Source: Tenericutes bacterium HGW-Tenericutes-2 (lineage in GTDB: Bacteria; Bacillota_I; Bacilli_A; Acholeplasmatales; Acholeplasmataceae). Taken from it: DNA of 64,000 nucleotides. The stretch lies in contig PGXL01000005.1 of assembly GCA_002839095.1 (NCBI GenBank), forward strand, positions 101,773 through 165,772. The letters are read 5' to 3'. The notes under the pieces were generated by a model that searched no databases, had not been told where the DNA came from, and worked only from the letters and a program-made list of their open reading frames with translations. Made by a program: the position numbers and the translations under genes. Numbering within the stretch: the first letter of the stretch is position 1; each line of letters starts with the position of its first letter. This document shows, piece by piece, positions 52,199 to 60,358 of the stretch.

Positions 52199-52228
52199 TT
52201 TTGGTGTTATATTAACATGTTGCAACTA

Positions 52229-52237
52229 TGATATAAT
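52229..52237 (+). promoter_or_regulatory. Extended -10 promoter of cassette 3
   Basis: TGATATAAT at 52229-52237. Confidence 0.55.
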
Positions 52238-52283
52238 TATCATAATGATTAACCCGTTTAATAAATCTAATAATGGTGAAAAA

Positions 52284-52595
52284 ATGAAAAATGAAGATGA
52301 TAAAAAAATGAACAAAAAGGAATTGAATAAAAAAACAGCTATTTATATACTATTAAATGCAATAGATGAAGTTAGTCCATTTTTTCAAAATTTCTACTCA
52401 TTGAAAGAATCAGAAGAAGAAGCTATAAACGATGTGATGAAATTCACTTCATTTTTGGGTTATAAGGATGTCATTATTGAAGAAATTAAAGTTATAAATA
52501 TAGATGATCTAGATGAGATAGATGAACTCATAGAAGATGAGGATTTTGATGGCTTTATTCAAAATATTAAAGAGTCATATCCAAATGAAGAGTAG
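52284..52595 (+). CDS. Small acidic protein, unknown function
   Basis: 103 aa, basic for the first 18 residues, then helical and strongly acidic at the C-terminus (DDLDEIDELIEDEDFDGF). GGTG lies just before the chosen ATG; an in-frame ATG at 52245 is too close to the -10 to have a leader. No recognised domain. Its acidity would suit a DNA mimic or an inhibitor, but this is speculation. First gene of cassette 3. Confidence 0.55.
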   Translation: MKNEDDKKMNKKELNKKTAIYILLNAIDEVSPFFQNFYSLKESEEEAINDVMKFTSFLGYKDVIIEEIKVINIDDLDEIDELIEDEDFDGFIQNIKESYPNEE

Positions 52596-52641
52596 AATGT
52601 TACAAATAACTCTTTGAAAAATCATCAGTCTTAAGTCGGAG

Positions 52642-52669
52642 TTGAAAAGAAAATAAATTGTGGTATAAT
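52642..52669 (+). promoter_or_regulatory. Promoter of the Phd/RhuM-Doc pair
   Basis: TTGAAA (52642-52647), 16 nt, TATAAT (52664-52669), 25 nt before the antitoxin start. Confidence 0.7.
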
Positions 52670-52694
52670 TATGGTATCAAAAGGAGAAAATTCT

Positions 52695-52958
52695 ATGCCA
52701 AAAATTATACCAATCAGAGAACTTAAGAATACAGCATCCATTTCAAAGTATGTAGAAGAGGCTAATGAACCAGTTTTTATTACTAAAAATGGATATGGAT
52801 CAATGGTCATTATGAGTATTGATGTTTACGAAAATGAGATTGCTAAAAGACAAATGATTGAACTCATCAATGATTCGCTTAAAGATATAGATCGATCTAA
52901 TCCAAGGGTTGATGGTGCACTTATCTTAAATGAAATGAAAGCTAAGTATGGTAAATAA
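52695..52958 (+). CDS. Phd/YefM-type antitoxin
   Basis: 87 aa. The N-terminal MPKIIPIRELKNTASISKYV and PVFITKNGYGSMVIMS match the DNA-binding half of Phd/YefM antitoxins; the C-terminal part would wrap the toxin. AAAGGAG precedes the ATG. It is followed after 2 nt by its toxin candidate, the RhuM-Doc fusion. Confidence 0.88.
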   Translation: MPKIIPIRELKNTASISKYVEEANEPVFITKNGYGSMVIMSIDVYENEIAKRQMIELINDSLKDIDRSNPRVDGALILNEMKAKYGK

Positions 52959-52960
52959 AA

Positions 52961-53965
52961 ATGAATCAATTTTCTAAGGAGAGAAGTCTCATAGTATTTC
53001 GAGATGGTAGTCTTGAAATAGATGTTAAGATTGATTCTGAAAAAGATACTGTTTGGTTGACTCAAAAACAGATGAGTGTTCTCTTTGATGTTAGCGTTGA
53101 CAATATTAGTCTCCATATTAATAATATATATAAAGAAAAAGAGTTGGATATGAGTTCAACTACCGAGGAATCCTCGGAAGTTCGATTAGAAGGAAAAAGA
53201 AATGTTACAAGAAGAATAAAAGTCTATAACCTTGATGTCATAATATCTACAGGGTATAGAGTAAAGTCGAAGCGTGGAATTACTTTTCGAAAATGGGCAA
53301 ATCAGGTCCTTAAAGAATATATCTATAAAGGATATGCGATTAATCATGAAAAACTTACGAGGAATCGAGAGTATTATAAAGTTTTTGCAAACTCAGTAAA
53401 ACTCATAGCTGATTTAATTGAGCGAAAAGACCTTGAATCCGAAGAATCAAAAAGTTTACTCCATATCATATCAAAATATGCTTATGCACTTGAAACTTTA
53501 GATAAGTACGATCATCAATCACTCACAATCACAAATATTACAAAAGACGATAAGAAAATAAAGCTAGAATATGAAGATGCAATCAAAGAAATAAAGGGAT
53601 TGCCTGATTATGGAAAAACACAATGGTTCGGTAAAGAAAAAGACAATTCTTTTCATGGTGCATTAAATGCGATTTATCAAACTGCATTTGGAGAAGAGGT
53701 ATATCCATCCATTGAAGAAAAGGCTGCAAATCTTCTTTATTTTATTGTGAAAGATCATGCTTTTTATGATGGGAATAAACGTATTGCAGCATCTATATTT
53801 TTATGGTTTTTGGACATTTATGGAATCCTATATAAGAAAGATGGTTCTAGAATACTTGATGATAATGCATTAGTTGCAATAGTGCTTATGATTGCTTTAT
53901 CTAATCCAAATGAAAGAGAAACTATAGTAAAGATTATCATAAACTTAATTAATCAAAATAATTAG
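52961..53965 (+). CDS. RhuM-like protein fused to a Doc/Fic domain (toxin candidate)
   Basis: 334 aa. N-terminal RhuM region (residues about 10-130: VWLTQKQMSVLFDVSVDNIS, then YNLDVIISTGYRVKSKRG), also found in phage DNA-binding proteins. C-terminal Doc/Fic domain with H266-A-F-Y-D270-G-N-K-R274, the Doc-type HxFxDxNKR motif; Doc enzymes phosphorylate EF-Tu and Fic enzymes AMPylate. Directly after the Phd antitoxin. The two-domain form suggests a toxin delivered or guided by the RhuM part. Confidence 0.85.
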   Translation: MNQFSKERSLIVFRDGSLEIDVKIDSEKDTVWLTQKQMSVLFDVSVDNISLHINNIYKEKELDMSSTTEESSEVRLEGKRNVTRRIKVYNLDVIISTGYRVKSKRGITFRKWANQVLKEYIYKGYAINHEKLTRNREYYKVFANSVKLIADLIERKDLESEESKSLLHIISKYAYALETLDKYDHQSLTITNITKDDKKIKLEYEDAIKEIKGLPDYGKTQWFGKEKDNSFHGALNAIYQTAFGEEVYPSIEEKAANLLYFIVKDHAFYDGNKRIAASIFLWFLDIYGILYKKDGSRILDDNALVAIVLMIALSNPNERETIVKIIINLINQNN

Positions 53966-53996
53966 CAAAGTTACCAAATATTATTATTATTATATC

Positions 53997-54130
53997 GTAA
54001 CCCAAATTAACCATAAAATAAAGATATTTATATCAGTCTAGTCTTTTAGACACTGAGGGTTATGTGAACTCCCACGGGTCACCAATGTTAATATGAAACG
54101 CTCTTCTCATCCATGGGAAGGGCTTTTTTT
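53997..54130 (+). repeat. Cassette junction repeat 3 with terminator
   Basis: 5' box GTAACCCAAAT at 53997, AAATAAAGATATTTATATC, core GTGAACTCCCACGGGTCACC at 54064-54083, terminator 54100-54130. The inner stem pair is changed on both arms (CAC/GTG to CAT/ATG), which keeps the hairpin. Confidence 0.83.
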
Positions 54131-54231
54131 CTAGATATTTATAGATAGTTTTATTTTCTTTGAGAGTCCCCAAGTTAGAAAAATTTGTTGGCTTAATTGT
54201 TTTTAATCCAATTGGTCAAAACACACAAGAT

Positions 54232-54324
54232 TTATGTCGACATAAGCAAAATTTACACCTCCTATTGAAAGTCGATGATAAATTATTGATTTATGCTAAA
54301 AAAGTCAACTTATGTTGGTATAAT
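54232..54324 (+). repeat. Paired palindromes A and B, cassette 4 (78 bp apart)
   Basis: Site A TTATGTCGACATAA at 54232-54245 is identical to that of cassette 3. Site B CTTATGTTGGTATAAT begins at 54309. Centres 78 bp apart. The preceding 100 nt after the terminator also resemble cassette 3. The 330-nt non-coding stretch 54131-54461 holds these sites and a weak extended -10 (TGATAAAAT, 54371-54379). Confidence 0.75.
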
Positions 54325-54461
54325 TTTTGTGCTTTTTTTCAAGTGTATGCACGGTAATATAAGAGACACATGATAAAATAGTATCAATAAGAAATCATAT
54401 TACTAATTAAAGTGGGGAATATAATGTACAAACTATCATTTAACTATGGAGGTATGTAAAA

Positions 54462-55517
54462 TTGATTAAAAAAATAATACTTGTTTTGATGTTGTTACTA
54501 ACTCTTTCAGCATGTATAGAAAAAGAAGATCCAAGGTTAAATAGACCCACCTTTATAGAATATAAAGATGGTTATATTCGCTTTAATGAAATAGAAGAAG
54601 CGGAACAGTATGTTTTATTAATTAACTTTGATGAAGTTATTATTGATGAGACAGAATACTTTTTTATAACAGAAGGTGAATTTATTGTTAGTGTTAAATC
54701 AAGGGCTGCTGGCTATAAAGACTCATTTTATTCCCAAAGTATTACTTTTACGATTTCTTATCAAGCACCATCTAATGTTTATTTAGATGGATATAAACTA
54801 AAATGGACTGATATGAATGCACTTTCTTATGAAGTTGCTGTTAGTGGAAGTACATTTTCTTATGTTTTAAATGCTTACAGCAATCAAGTAGTAGTAAATC
54901 CTTATTTAAGTGATTTAACAGTTAAAATTAAAGCGATCTATCCATACAGTGAATCTGAATTTACAAATGAATATTATTTTCCTAAAGATGAATCAATAGC
55001 TAAAGAATCAAATTTTAATTATAGTATTAACTCAAATTTTGATTTAGTTATTATTGGTGTTATTCAAGATAGTTATATAAATTCTATTAAATATAATGAT
55101 AAAGATATTGATCAAAATATTGTTTATTTTGAAAACGGAGTTCTATATTTAAAATCAGACTATATAAAACAATTTAACGAAGGCATGCATGAATTATTAT
55201 TATCTACATCAAGAGGTAATTATTTAATAAAACTTAATGTTATAGATACCATCAATCCTTATTTAGTTTCATATCTAGAAAATTATATCTCTTATATTTA
55301 CACATTTGAATTATTTAATGGAGATATTTTAGGTATAAATGGTAGTGGTATTACAGTTGATGATTATCATATAAATGGTAGTAGACTATTAATCGATTAT
55401 GATTTTATTTATTCGAAATTTGAAAATGATGAAAATTTAGAAAGTTTTAGTTTATCATATAGTATTGAAATAGGTGATGATCTATTTATTGGATACTTTT
55501 CAATTCTAAGACCTTAA
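54462..55517 (+). CDS. Lipoprotein, unknown function
   Basis: 351 aa. Signal peptide with lipobox LTLSAC (Cys about residue 18), then beta-rich modules. No domain recognised with confidence; the repeated short strands resemble fibronectin/Ig-like folds. TTG start, preceded by GGAGG 8 nt upstream. Followed by its own terminator. Very A+T-rich codon use (TTA, AAT, TAT dominate) compared with the housekeeping genes. First gene of cassette 4. Confidence 0.75.
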   Translation: MIKKIILVLMLLLTLSACIEKEDPRLNRPTFIEYKDGYIRFNEIEEAEQYVLLINFDEVIIDETEYFFITEGEFIVSVKSRAAGYKDSFYSQSITFTISYQAPSNVYLDGYKLKWTDMNALSYEVAVSGSTFSYVLNAYSNQVVVNPYLSDLTVKIKAIYPYSESEFTNEYYFPKDESIAKESNFNYSINSNFDLVIIGVIQDSYINSIKYNDKDIDQNIVYFENGVLYLKSDYIKQFNEGMHELLLSTSRGNYLIKLNVIDTINPYLVSYLENYISYIYTFELFNGDILGINGSGITVDDYHINGSRLLIDYDFIYSKFENDENLESFSLSYSIEIGDDLFIGYFSILRP

Positions 55518-55521
55518 TATT

Positions 55522-55551
55522 ATGAGAGTAGATTCTATTCTCATTTTTTTC
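55522..55551 (+). terminator. Intrinsic terminator inside cassette 4
   Basis: ATGAGA...TCTCAT hairpin followed by seven T, directly after the lipoprotein gene. The stretch to 55790 also carries a single palindrome like site B (TTATGTCAATATAA, 55593-55606) with no partner 78 bp away. Confidence 0.7.
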
Positions 55552-55790
55552 ACATATTTGTATAATTAGTTAAAGATAGTATAATTCGCAGTTTATGTCA
55601 ATATAAGTTTTGTCGGTTTTCTTTTACTAGTTAAACATTCTGAAGCCACCAAACTATTGGCTGATTAAGTTACATGCATTCGGTTAAATGATTCCTTAAT
55701 GTAACGCAACCCAGTTGCAACCAAAAAATGCAAGAAAAAGCGTGTGTTTTTTCTTTGAATAAGATAAACTTGATAATGAGGTGAGCAAAA

Positions 55791-56840
55791 ATGTTTAAAG
55801 AGCGTATAAGGGAATTACGAAGCAAAAACAATTATACTCAAGACGATTTAGCAAAAAAACTAAATATTTCAAGACAATCAATTTCTAAATGGGAAAATGG
55901 GTTATCTTATCCAACTAGAACATCACTAAATCTTATATGTGAGGTTTTCAATGTCCACATTCAAGATATCATGGATCAAGATGAAGTTATGCTTATATCA
56001 ATTGAAAACAATACACATGTAAAATCAATTAAGAAGCGAAGTTTAGTAACATCATTATTAGTCACAACAACGATAGGCTTATTAATTATTGCTGGATTTT
56101 TATTCAATACAAGGTTAAACCGTCTCGAGAACGAAGAAGATAATCAAATAACTAATCCTCTTCTAGGCGTCATTATATTAGATCAAGTAGGATTAGAATT
56201 ATATGATTCAAATGATGATACAAGTTTATTATCACTTCTTGAATCAAAAGAATATCCTTACGTTTATTTTCATCCTGATGGTGGCAATAGCAGATGGGAC
56301 AATAATAAACTATTCTCTATGTTCACAGCAAGCTCAAATATTTCAGAAGTAGTGGAAGCGACAGTATATATTCAATACAATCTTCACCAAAGTATTCATG
56401 TTTGTCACATATATTTTGATTTAGTTCAGGAAAAGATGGTTTTATTTGCAAGAAGCACTTATACAGGATTTAGCACACTTGAGGTAAAAGTCGACACCAT
56501 TGAAAACGCGAGAAACGACATTGTCCCTCAAGACATTTCATTTAACCTTAAGTTAAGTTTCATAGATTCTATAAACAGTGTCGAATTATATCAGTATAAC
56601 GAATCATATAATTTAATCAGTTCAGAGTTTATTGATTCAGAGGATGTGATTAGTCTAAATAGTGAAACACTCTATTTTATCATTCGAGAAACATTCGAAG
56701 ATATTAATGGTGATCTATATATTAAAAAGACGTTAGTTCACCCAAATGACTTTACCAATTTTTTCTTTTATGAATTCAAAGTATTTGAGGATAATGTTTT
56801 CGCAGATCGGTACTCCGCTAAAATAAATACGTATATTTGA
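55791..56840 (+). CDS. Membrane-anchored XRE-family regulator
   Basis: 349 aa. N-terminal HTH_3 (residues 5-60: NYTQDDLAKKLNISRQSISK, then WENG), one membrane helix (about 84-103), and an outward domain of about 245 residues, beta-rich with no recognised family. The architecture suits a one-component sensor that reads an external signal. GAGGTGAG precedes the ATG. It is on cassette 4 but has an upstream terminator, so is probably transcribed alone. Confidence 0.8.
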   Translation: MFKERIRELRSKNNYTQDDLAKKLNISRQSISKWENGLSYPTRTSLNLICEVFNVHIQDIMDQDEVMLISIENNTHVKSIKKRSLVTSLLVTTTIGLLIIAGFLFNTRLNRLENEEDNQITNPLLGVIILDQVGLELYDSNDDTSLLSLLESKEYPYVYFHPDGGNSRWDNNKLFSMFTASSNISEVVEATVYIQYNLHQSIHVCHIYFDLVQEKMVLFARSTYTGFSTLEVKVDTIENARNDIVPQDISFNLKLSFIDSINSVELYQYNESYNLISSEFIDSEDVISLNSETLYFIIRETFEDINGDLYIKKTLVHPNDFTNFFFYEFKVFEDNVFADRYSAKINTYI

Positions 56841-56889
56841 TTGTTTTGTTTTAACTTTCATTTAGTTTTGTTTGAAAACCTTCGTAGAA

Positions 56890-57024
56890 GGGTCACCAAA
56901 GCAAACCGCGTAATAAAGATATCTATATTAGTCTAGTCTGAAACACACTCATGATTATGTGAACCCCTACGGGTCACCAATATTAATATGAAACGCTCTT
57001 CTCACCCGTGGGAAGGGTTTTTTT
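56890..57024 (+). repeat. Cassette junction repeat 4 with terminator
   Basis: 5' box GGGTCACCAAAGC at 56890, AATAAAGATATCTATATT, core GTGAACCCCTACGGGTCACC at 56959-56978, terminator 56995-57024. Here the 5' box GGGTCAC is an exact direct copy of the core end and the inverse of GTGA-ACCC in the core. Confidence 0.85.
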
Positions 57025-57061
57025 GTATTTATACATAACCTTATCAATCTCAGCTATCATT

Positions 57062-57115
57062 CATACAAGAAAACATACAAGAAAACATACAAGATAAACA
57101 ATCTTATGGTATAAT
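57062..57115 (+). promoter_or_regulatory. Fic promoter with three 12-bp direct repeats
   Basis: CATACAAGAAAA occurs three times in tandem (57062-57095, last copy partial) and runs into the -35 position of TATAAT at 57110-57115. This looks like an iteron-type operator; the Fic protein's C-terminal winged-helix region could bind it. Confidence 0.55.
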
Positions 57116-57140
57116 GTATTCATAAGGAGATGATGAAATT

Positions 57141-58124
57141 ATGACCTACAAGCCCCCATATGAGATTAATACATCCATAATAAATAAAGTCGCTGCTATC
57201 ATGAAAATGATTGGTAAATTTTCATCTATGAACAACTTAATTAGCCAACCATTATTAAGAAGAAAAAACCAGATTAAATCGATTCATTCATCTTTAGCTA
57301 TTGAAAACAATCAACTATCCGAATCTCAAGTTAAAGATTTAATCAATGGAAAGCTTGTCATAGGACCACAAAAAGATATACTAGAAGTACAAAATGCAAT
57401 CAAGGTTTATGAAAAAATACAAGATATTAATCCGTATACTCAAAAAGATCTATTAAAGTATCATAAACTGCTTATGACATCACTCGTACCTGATGAAGGT
57501 TTATATAGAAAAGGACAAGTGGGTGTGTTTGATGATGAAAAAGCTATTTTTATGGCACCACCAGCAGACAGAGTACCATCGTTAATGAATAATCTTTATG
57601 ACTACTTAAATCATTATGATGAAAACATATTTATCAAGTCATGCGTTTTTCATTATGAATTTGAATTTATACATCCCTTTAGTGATGGTAATGGAAGAAT
57701 GGGTAGACTCTTTCAAACATGCTTACTAGCTAAAGAAGAAGAACTCTTTTACTATTTACCCGTTGAGTCTATTATTAAGAAGAAACAACAAACATACTAC
57801 GATGCTATATCTAGATCAAATCTAGAAGGCTTATCTAATGTATTTATAGAGTTCATGTTAGATGCTATTATTGAAACGATGAATGAGACCCTAAAACACT
57901 CCAATATAGAAAAAGGAAGTCTATCTATTCAAGCGAAGAAGTTGCTTAATATTTTTGAAGAAGGTGTTCCATATACAACTATAGAGCTTATGGATAAGGT
58001 AGGTATAAAATCTAGAGCATCTTTTAAAAAGAATTATTTAGATCCTCTTTTACAATCAGGTATGATTGAAATGACAATTCCAGATAAACCTATGAGTAGA
58101 AATCAAAGATATATAAAGAAGTAA
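57141..58124 (+). CDS. Fic-family adenylyltransferase (class II, self-inhibited)
   Basis: 327 aa. Inhibitory helix motif S51-x3-E55-N56 (in SLAIENNQL) is N-terminal, so activity is held back in cis. Catalytic motif H178-PFSDGNGRMG-R189 is complete. The last 70 residues (VPYTTIELMDKVGIKSRASF) look like a winged helix. Fic enzymes usually transfer AMP to target proteins. AAGGAG precedes the ATG. It is the only gene in its cassette. Confidence 0.9.
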   Translation: MTYKPPYEINTSIINKVAAIMKMIGKFSSMNNLISQPLLRRKNQIKSIHSSLAIENNQLSESQVKDLINGKLVIGPQKDILEVQNAIKVYEKIQDINPYTQKDLLKYHKLLMTSLVPDEGLYRKGQVGVFDDEKAIFMAPPADRVPSLMNNLYDYLNHYDENIFIKSCVFHYEFEFIHPFSDGNGRMGRLFQTCLLAKEEELFYYLPVESIIKKKQQTYYDAISRSNLEGLSNVFIEFMLDAIIETMNETLKHSNIEKGSLSIQAKKLLNIFEEGVPYTTIELMDKVGIKSRASFKKNYLDPLLQSGMIEMTIPDKPMSRNQRYIKK

Positions 58125-58147
58125 AAAAAGTATACAAAATAGATCTA

Positions 58148-58277
58148 GTGTCACCCAAACTACACGTTAAATAAAGATATTTATATCAGTCTAGTCTGTT
58201 AGACACTGAAAAAAATGTGAACCTCTACGGGTCACCAACACTATCAAAGTAAGCTCATCTCGTACTAGAGATGAGCT
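58148..58277 (+). repeat. Cassette junction repeat 5 with a replaced terminator
   Basis: 5' box GTGTCACCCAAAC at 58148, GTCTAGTCTGTTAGAC, core GTGAACCTCTACGGGTCACC at 58217-58236. The following hairpin differs from all others: AAGCTCATCTC-GTACTA-GAGATGAGCTT (58251-58277). The next 446 nt up to 58723 hold no gene, only AT-rich sequence and TATAAT boxes at 58602 and 58697. Confidence 0.8.
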
Positions 58278-58723
58278 TTATTGTCTTTGTTGAGACATTA
58301 AATCGACTTATTATGAGGTAATTTTGAAAGTTTTTTATTAAAAAAAGAAGTATTTCCACGAGTTTTCATACCCATAACATTCATTCAGCAAGTTAACTCC
58401 TATTTTTATACGCAAACAATTAAAAACGTAAAATTTTGAGCTGTGAAACAAAATATTTAATTTTTTTTGATGTGAAATACTAACTAATCTTTATATATGT
58501 TTTTTATCTTTTATAATACTCAAATGATATACATGATTCATATGATGAAATTTTGAGATTAATGATCTGAAAATAGAATTTCTATTTTTGTGTGATTGTT
58601 GTATAATAAAAGTATTAAGAGAACATTGGGGGAATACCAAAGTAATTCATTAAATACTATTTTATGAGATTATAAGGGTATTTTTATATTAGATATTATA
58701 ATACGAATGAAAGAGATGATATT

Positions 58724-58795
58724 GTGAAGAAATTAACCTTGGTTATTTTTGAATTAGCTATTTTACTTACAGGATGTGGAAGGACCATTATTTAG
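58724..58795 (+). pseudogene. Lipoprotein signal-peptide remnant or mini-lipoprotein
   Basis: GTG start, 23 aa: MKKLTLVIFELAILLTGCGR then TII and a stop. Contains a complete lipobox (LLTGC) but almost no mature part. AGAGATGA lies upstream. It is either the relic of a lipoprotein gene cut by rearrangement or a real tiny lipopeptide. It ends 10 nt before the next lipoprotein start. Confidence 0.4.
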
Positions 58796-58805
58796 AGGGG
58801 GAACT

Positions 58806-60338
58806 ATGAAAAAGGTATTTTATATTGTAATGTTCGTTACTATGTTCATACTCATTGGCTGTTCGCATGAAGATACAGAAATTATAGAAGATACAGAGAT
58901 TATAGAAGATACAGAAATTATAGAAGATACAGAAATTATAGAAGATACAGCTCCAAATACCACACCTAATGAATACACAATAGTTAAAGATGGAGTTTTA
59001 ACATATACTTCATGGAGTCATGATGGTAATAACATATTTCCTGAAAAATATGCTGAAATCCAATTATCCAAATTAGAATACCATCCGTTTACTAAAAACT
59101 TATGTTTTACAATGGATATTTCAGATAAAGATTATATAACTACTACTTATTGGATTATAAAAAGGCCAAGAGGAACTTCTAGAACAGAATCGCAAATCAG
59201 TTTTAAAATGAGTTCATCTAAGAAATCATTTCACCATTGCGAGTCCTACAATCCAGATTTGGAGATTGTCTTTGGTCTTGTAAATTCAAAAGATCTTAAT
59301 CCAACCACTTCATTAGATGTGTTAGCATGGATTACCGTAGATGATGAAAAAGAAAATAGCCGTGTCTATCCCGAAGGAGGACATTTTACAACTAGAAATT
59401 TCACTTATGATGAGATATATATCGAAAAGTTAGAGCCAGATAATCCTTATATTTTGATGGATTACCAATTTACAGATTCAGCTCGTTTATATAAAGGGAT
59501 GTATATAGAATTATATTATCGTCCATTTGATATGGTATATCAAAGCAAAGAGATAGTGTTTACCGAGGATATGTATGTGAATGACACTATTAATCTAGAT
59601 ACTCTATTGTTTGAAGATTTACCCCCTGGTGTAGAATTTGAGATTCATTATTATTTTAAAGGTACAGATGGAGTAAATACATATGATTATGTGTATTTTG
59701 GAAGTCGAACTGTCACATCAACAAGGACGGGAATGACGTCTCAAATTAAGAATTCTTATCCTGGATTATGGGCAAATATTATAGACTATGAGATTGGCGA
59801 GACAACAACGAGAGTATATTATGAACTTGTGAATGATGGAAGAGTGTTGTTTAATTCTACTCCTGTAACTACAGAAATTGGAGTATATGGCAAGGATTTA
59901 CGTATTACACTTGATCCAAGTGCTGATTTTATTGAAATTGATAATGTATACTTAGAAAACTATGATGCATTTCAAATATATATAAAAGAGACTAATCAAA
60001 CTTTATGTACAAAGCAGTTGAATTATAACATTTTTGGATTATTTGAATATTTTGGCTATTCAAATGGAGTATTTAAATTTAAGCTAAGTGACTATAATGT
60101 CAATATCATATCAATTTATTTTGAAGTGAGAGTAATAGAGAATGGAACACCTATTTTGGTATACACTTTGACAGAGTTTTCTGATGTAAATGATAGTAGT
60201 AATTTTCAAAGTATAGATGTAGATAAAATACCCAGTAGTTTTATGGGATATACGTATTTACATTATGTGGTTACGTATCATGGTCTTTTAGGAATTGAAA
60301 CATATGAGGGCAATCCCTCAAGTTATACTAGACCATAG
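58806..60338 (+). CDS. Lipoprotein with N-terminal tandem repeat
   Basis: 510 aa. Signal peptide with lipobox MFILIGC (Cys about residue 19), then a linker made of the hexapeptide EDTEII repeated four times (DNA unit of 18 bp, 58869-58940, plus a partial fifth). The remainder is beta-rich and unrecognised. AGAGGGGG precedes the ATG at 58806; an in-frame ATG at 58776 would precede the signal peptide and is less likely. Sole intact gene of cassette 6. Confidence 0.75.
   Translation: MKKVFYIVMFVTMFILIGCSHEDTEIIEDTEIIEDTEIIEDTEIIEDTAPNTTPNEYTIVKDGVLTYTSWSHDGNNIFPEKYAEIQLSKLEYHPFTKNLCFTMDISDKDYITTTYWIIKRPRGTSRTESQISFKMSSSKKSFHHCESYNPDLEIVFGLVNSKDLNPTTSLDVLAWITVDDEKENSRVYPEGGHFTTRNFTYDEIYIEKLEPDNPYILMDYQFTDSARLYKGMYIELYYRPFDMVYQSKEIVFTEDMYVNDTINLDTLLFEDLPPGVEFEIHYYFKGTDGVNTYDYVYFGSRTVTSTRTGMTSQIKNSYPGLWANIIDYEIGETTTRVYYELVNDGRVLFNSTPVTTEIGVYGKDLRITLDPSADFIEIDNVYLENYDAFQIYIKETNQTLCTKQLNYNIFGLFEYFGYSNGVFKFKLSDYNVNIISIYFEVRVIENGTPILVYTLTEFSDVNDSSNFQSIDVDKIPSSFMGYTYLHYVVTYHGLLGIETYEGNPSSYTRP
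58869..58950 (+). repeat. 18-bp in-frame tandem repeat
   Basis: GAAGATACAGAAATTATA, four copies plus a partial fifth, in frame. Copy number is likely to vary by slippage and change linker length on the cell surface. Confidence 0.85.
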
Positions 60339-60358
60339 AAGTAAAAATGTAAATAAAC

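Noticed and set aside
54160..54357. 65-aa open frame in the non-coding start of cassette 4
   Set aside because: Runs through the conserved palindrome block, no ribosome binding site, and the corresponding region of cassette 3 has no such frame.
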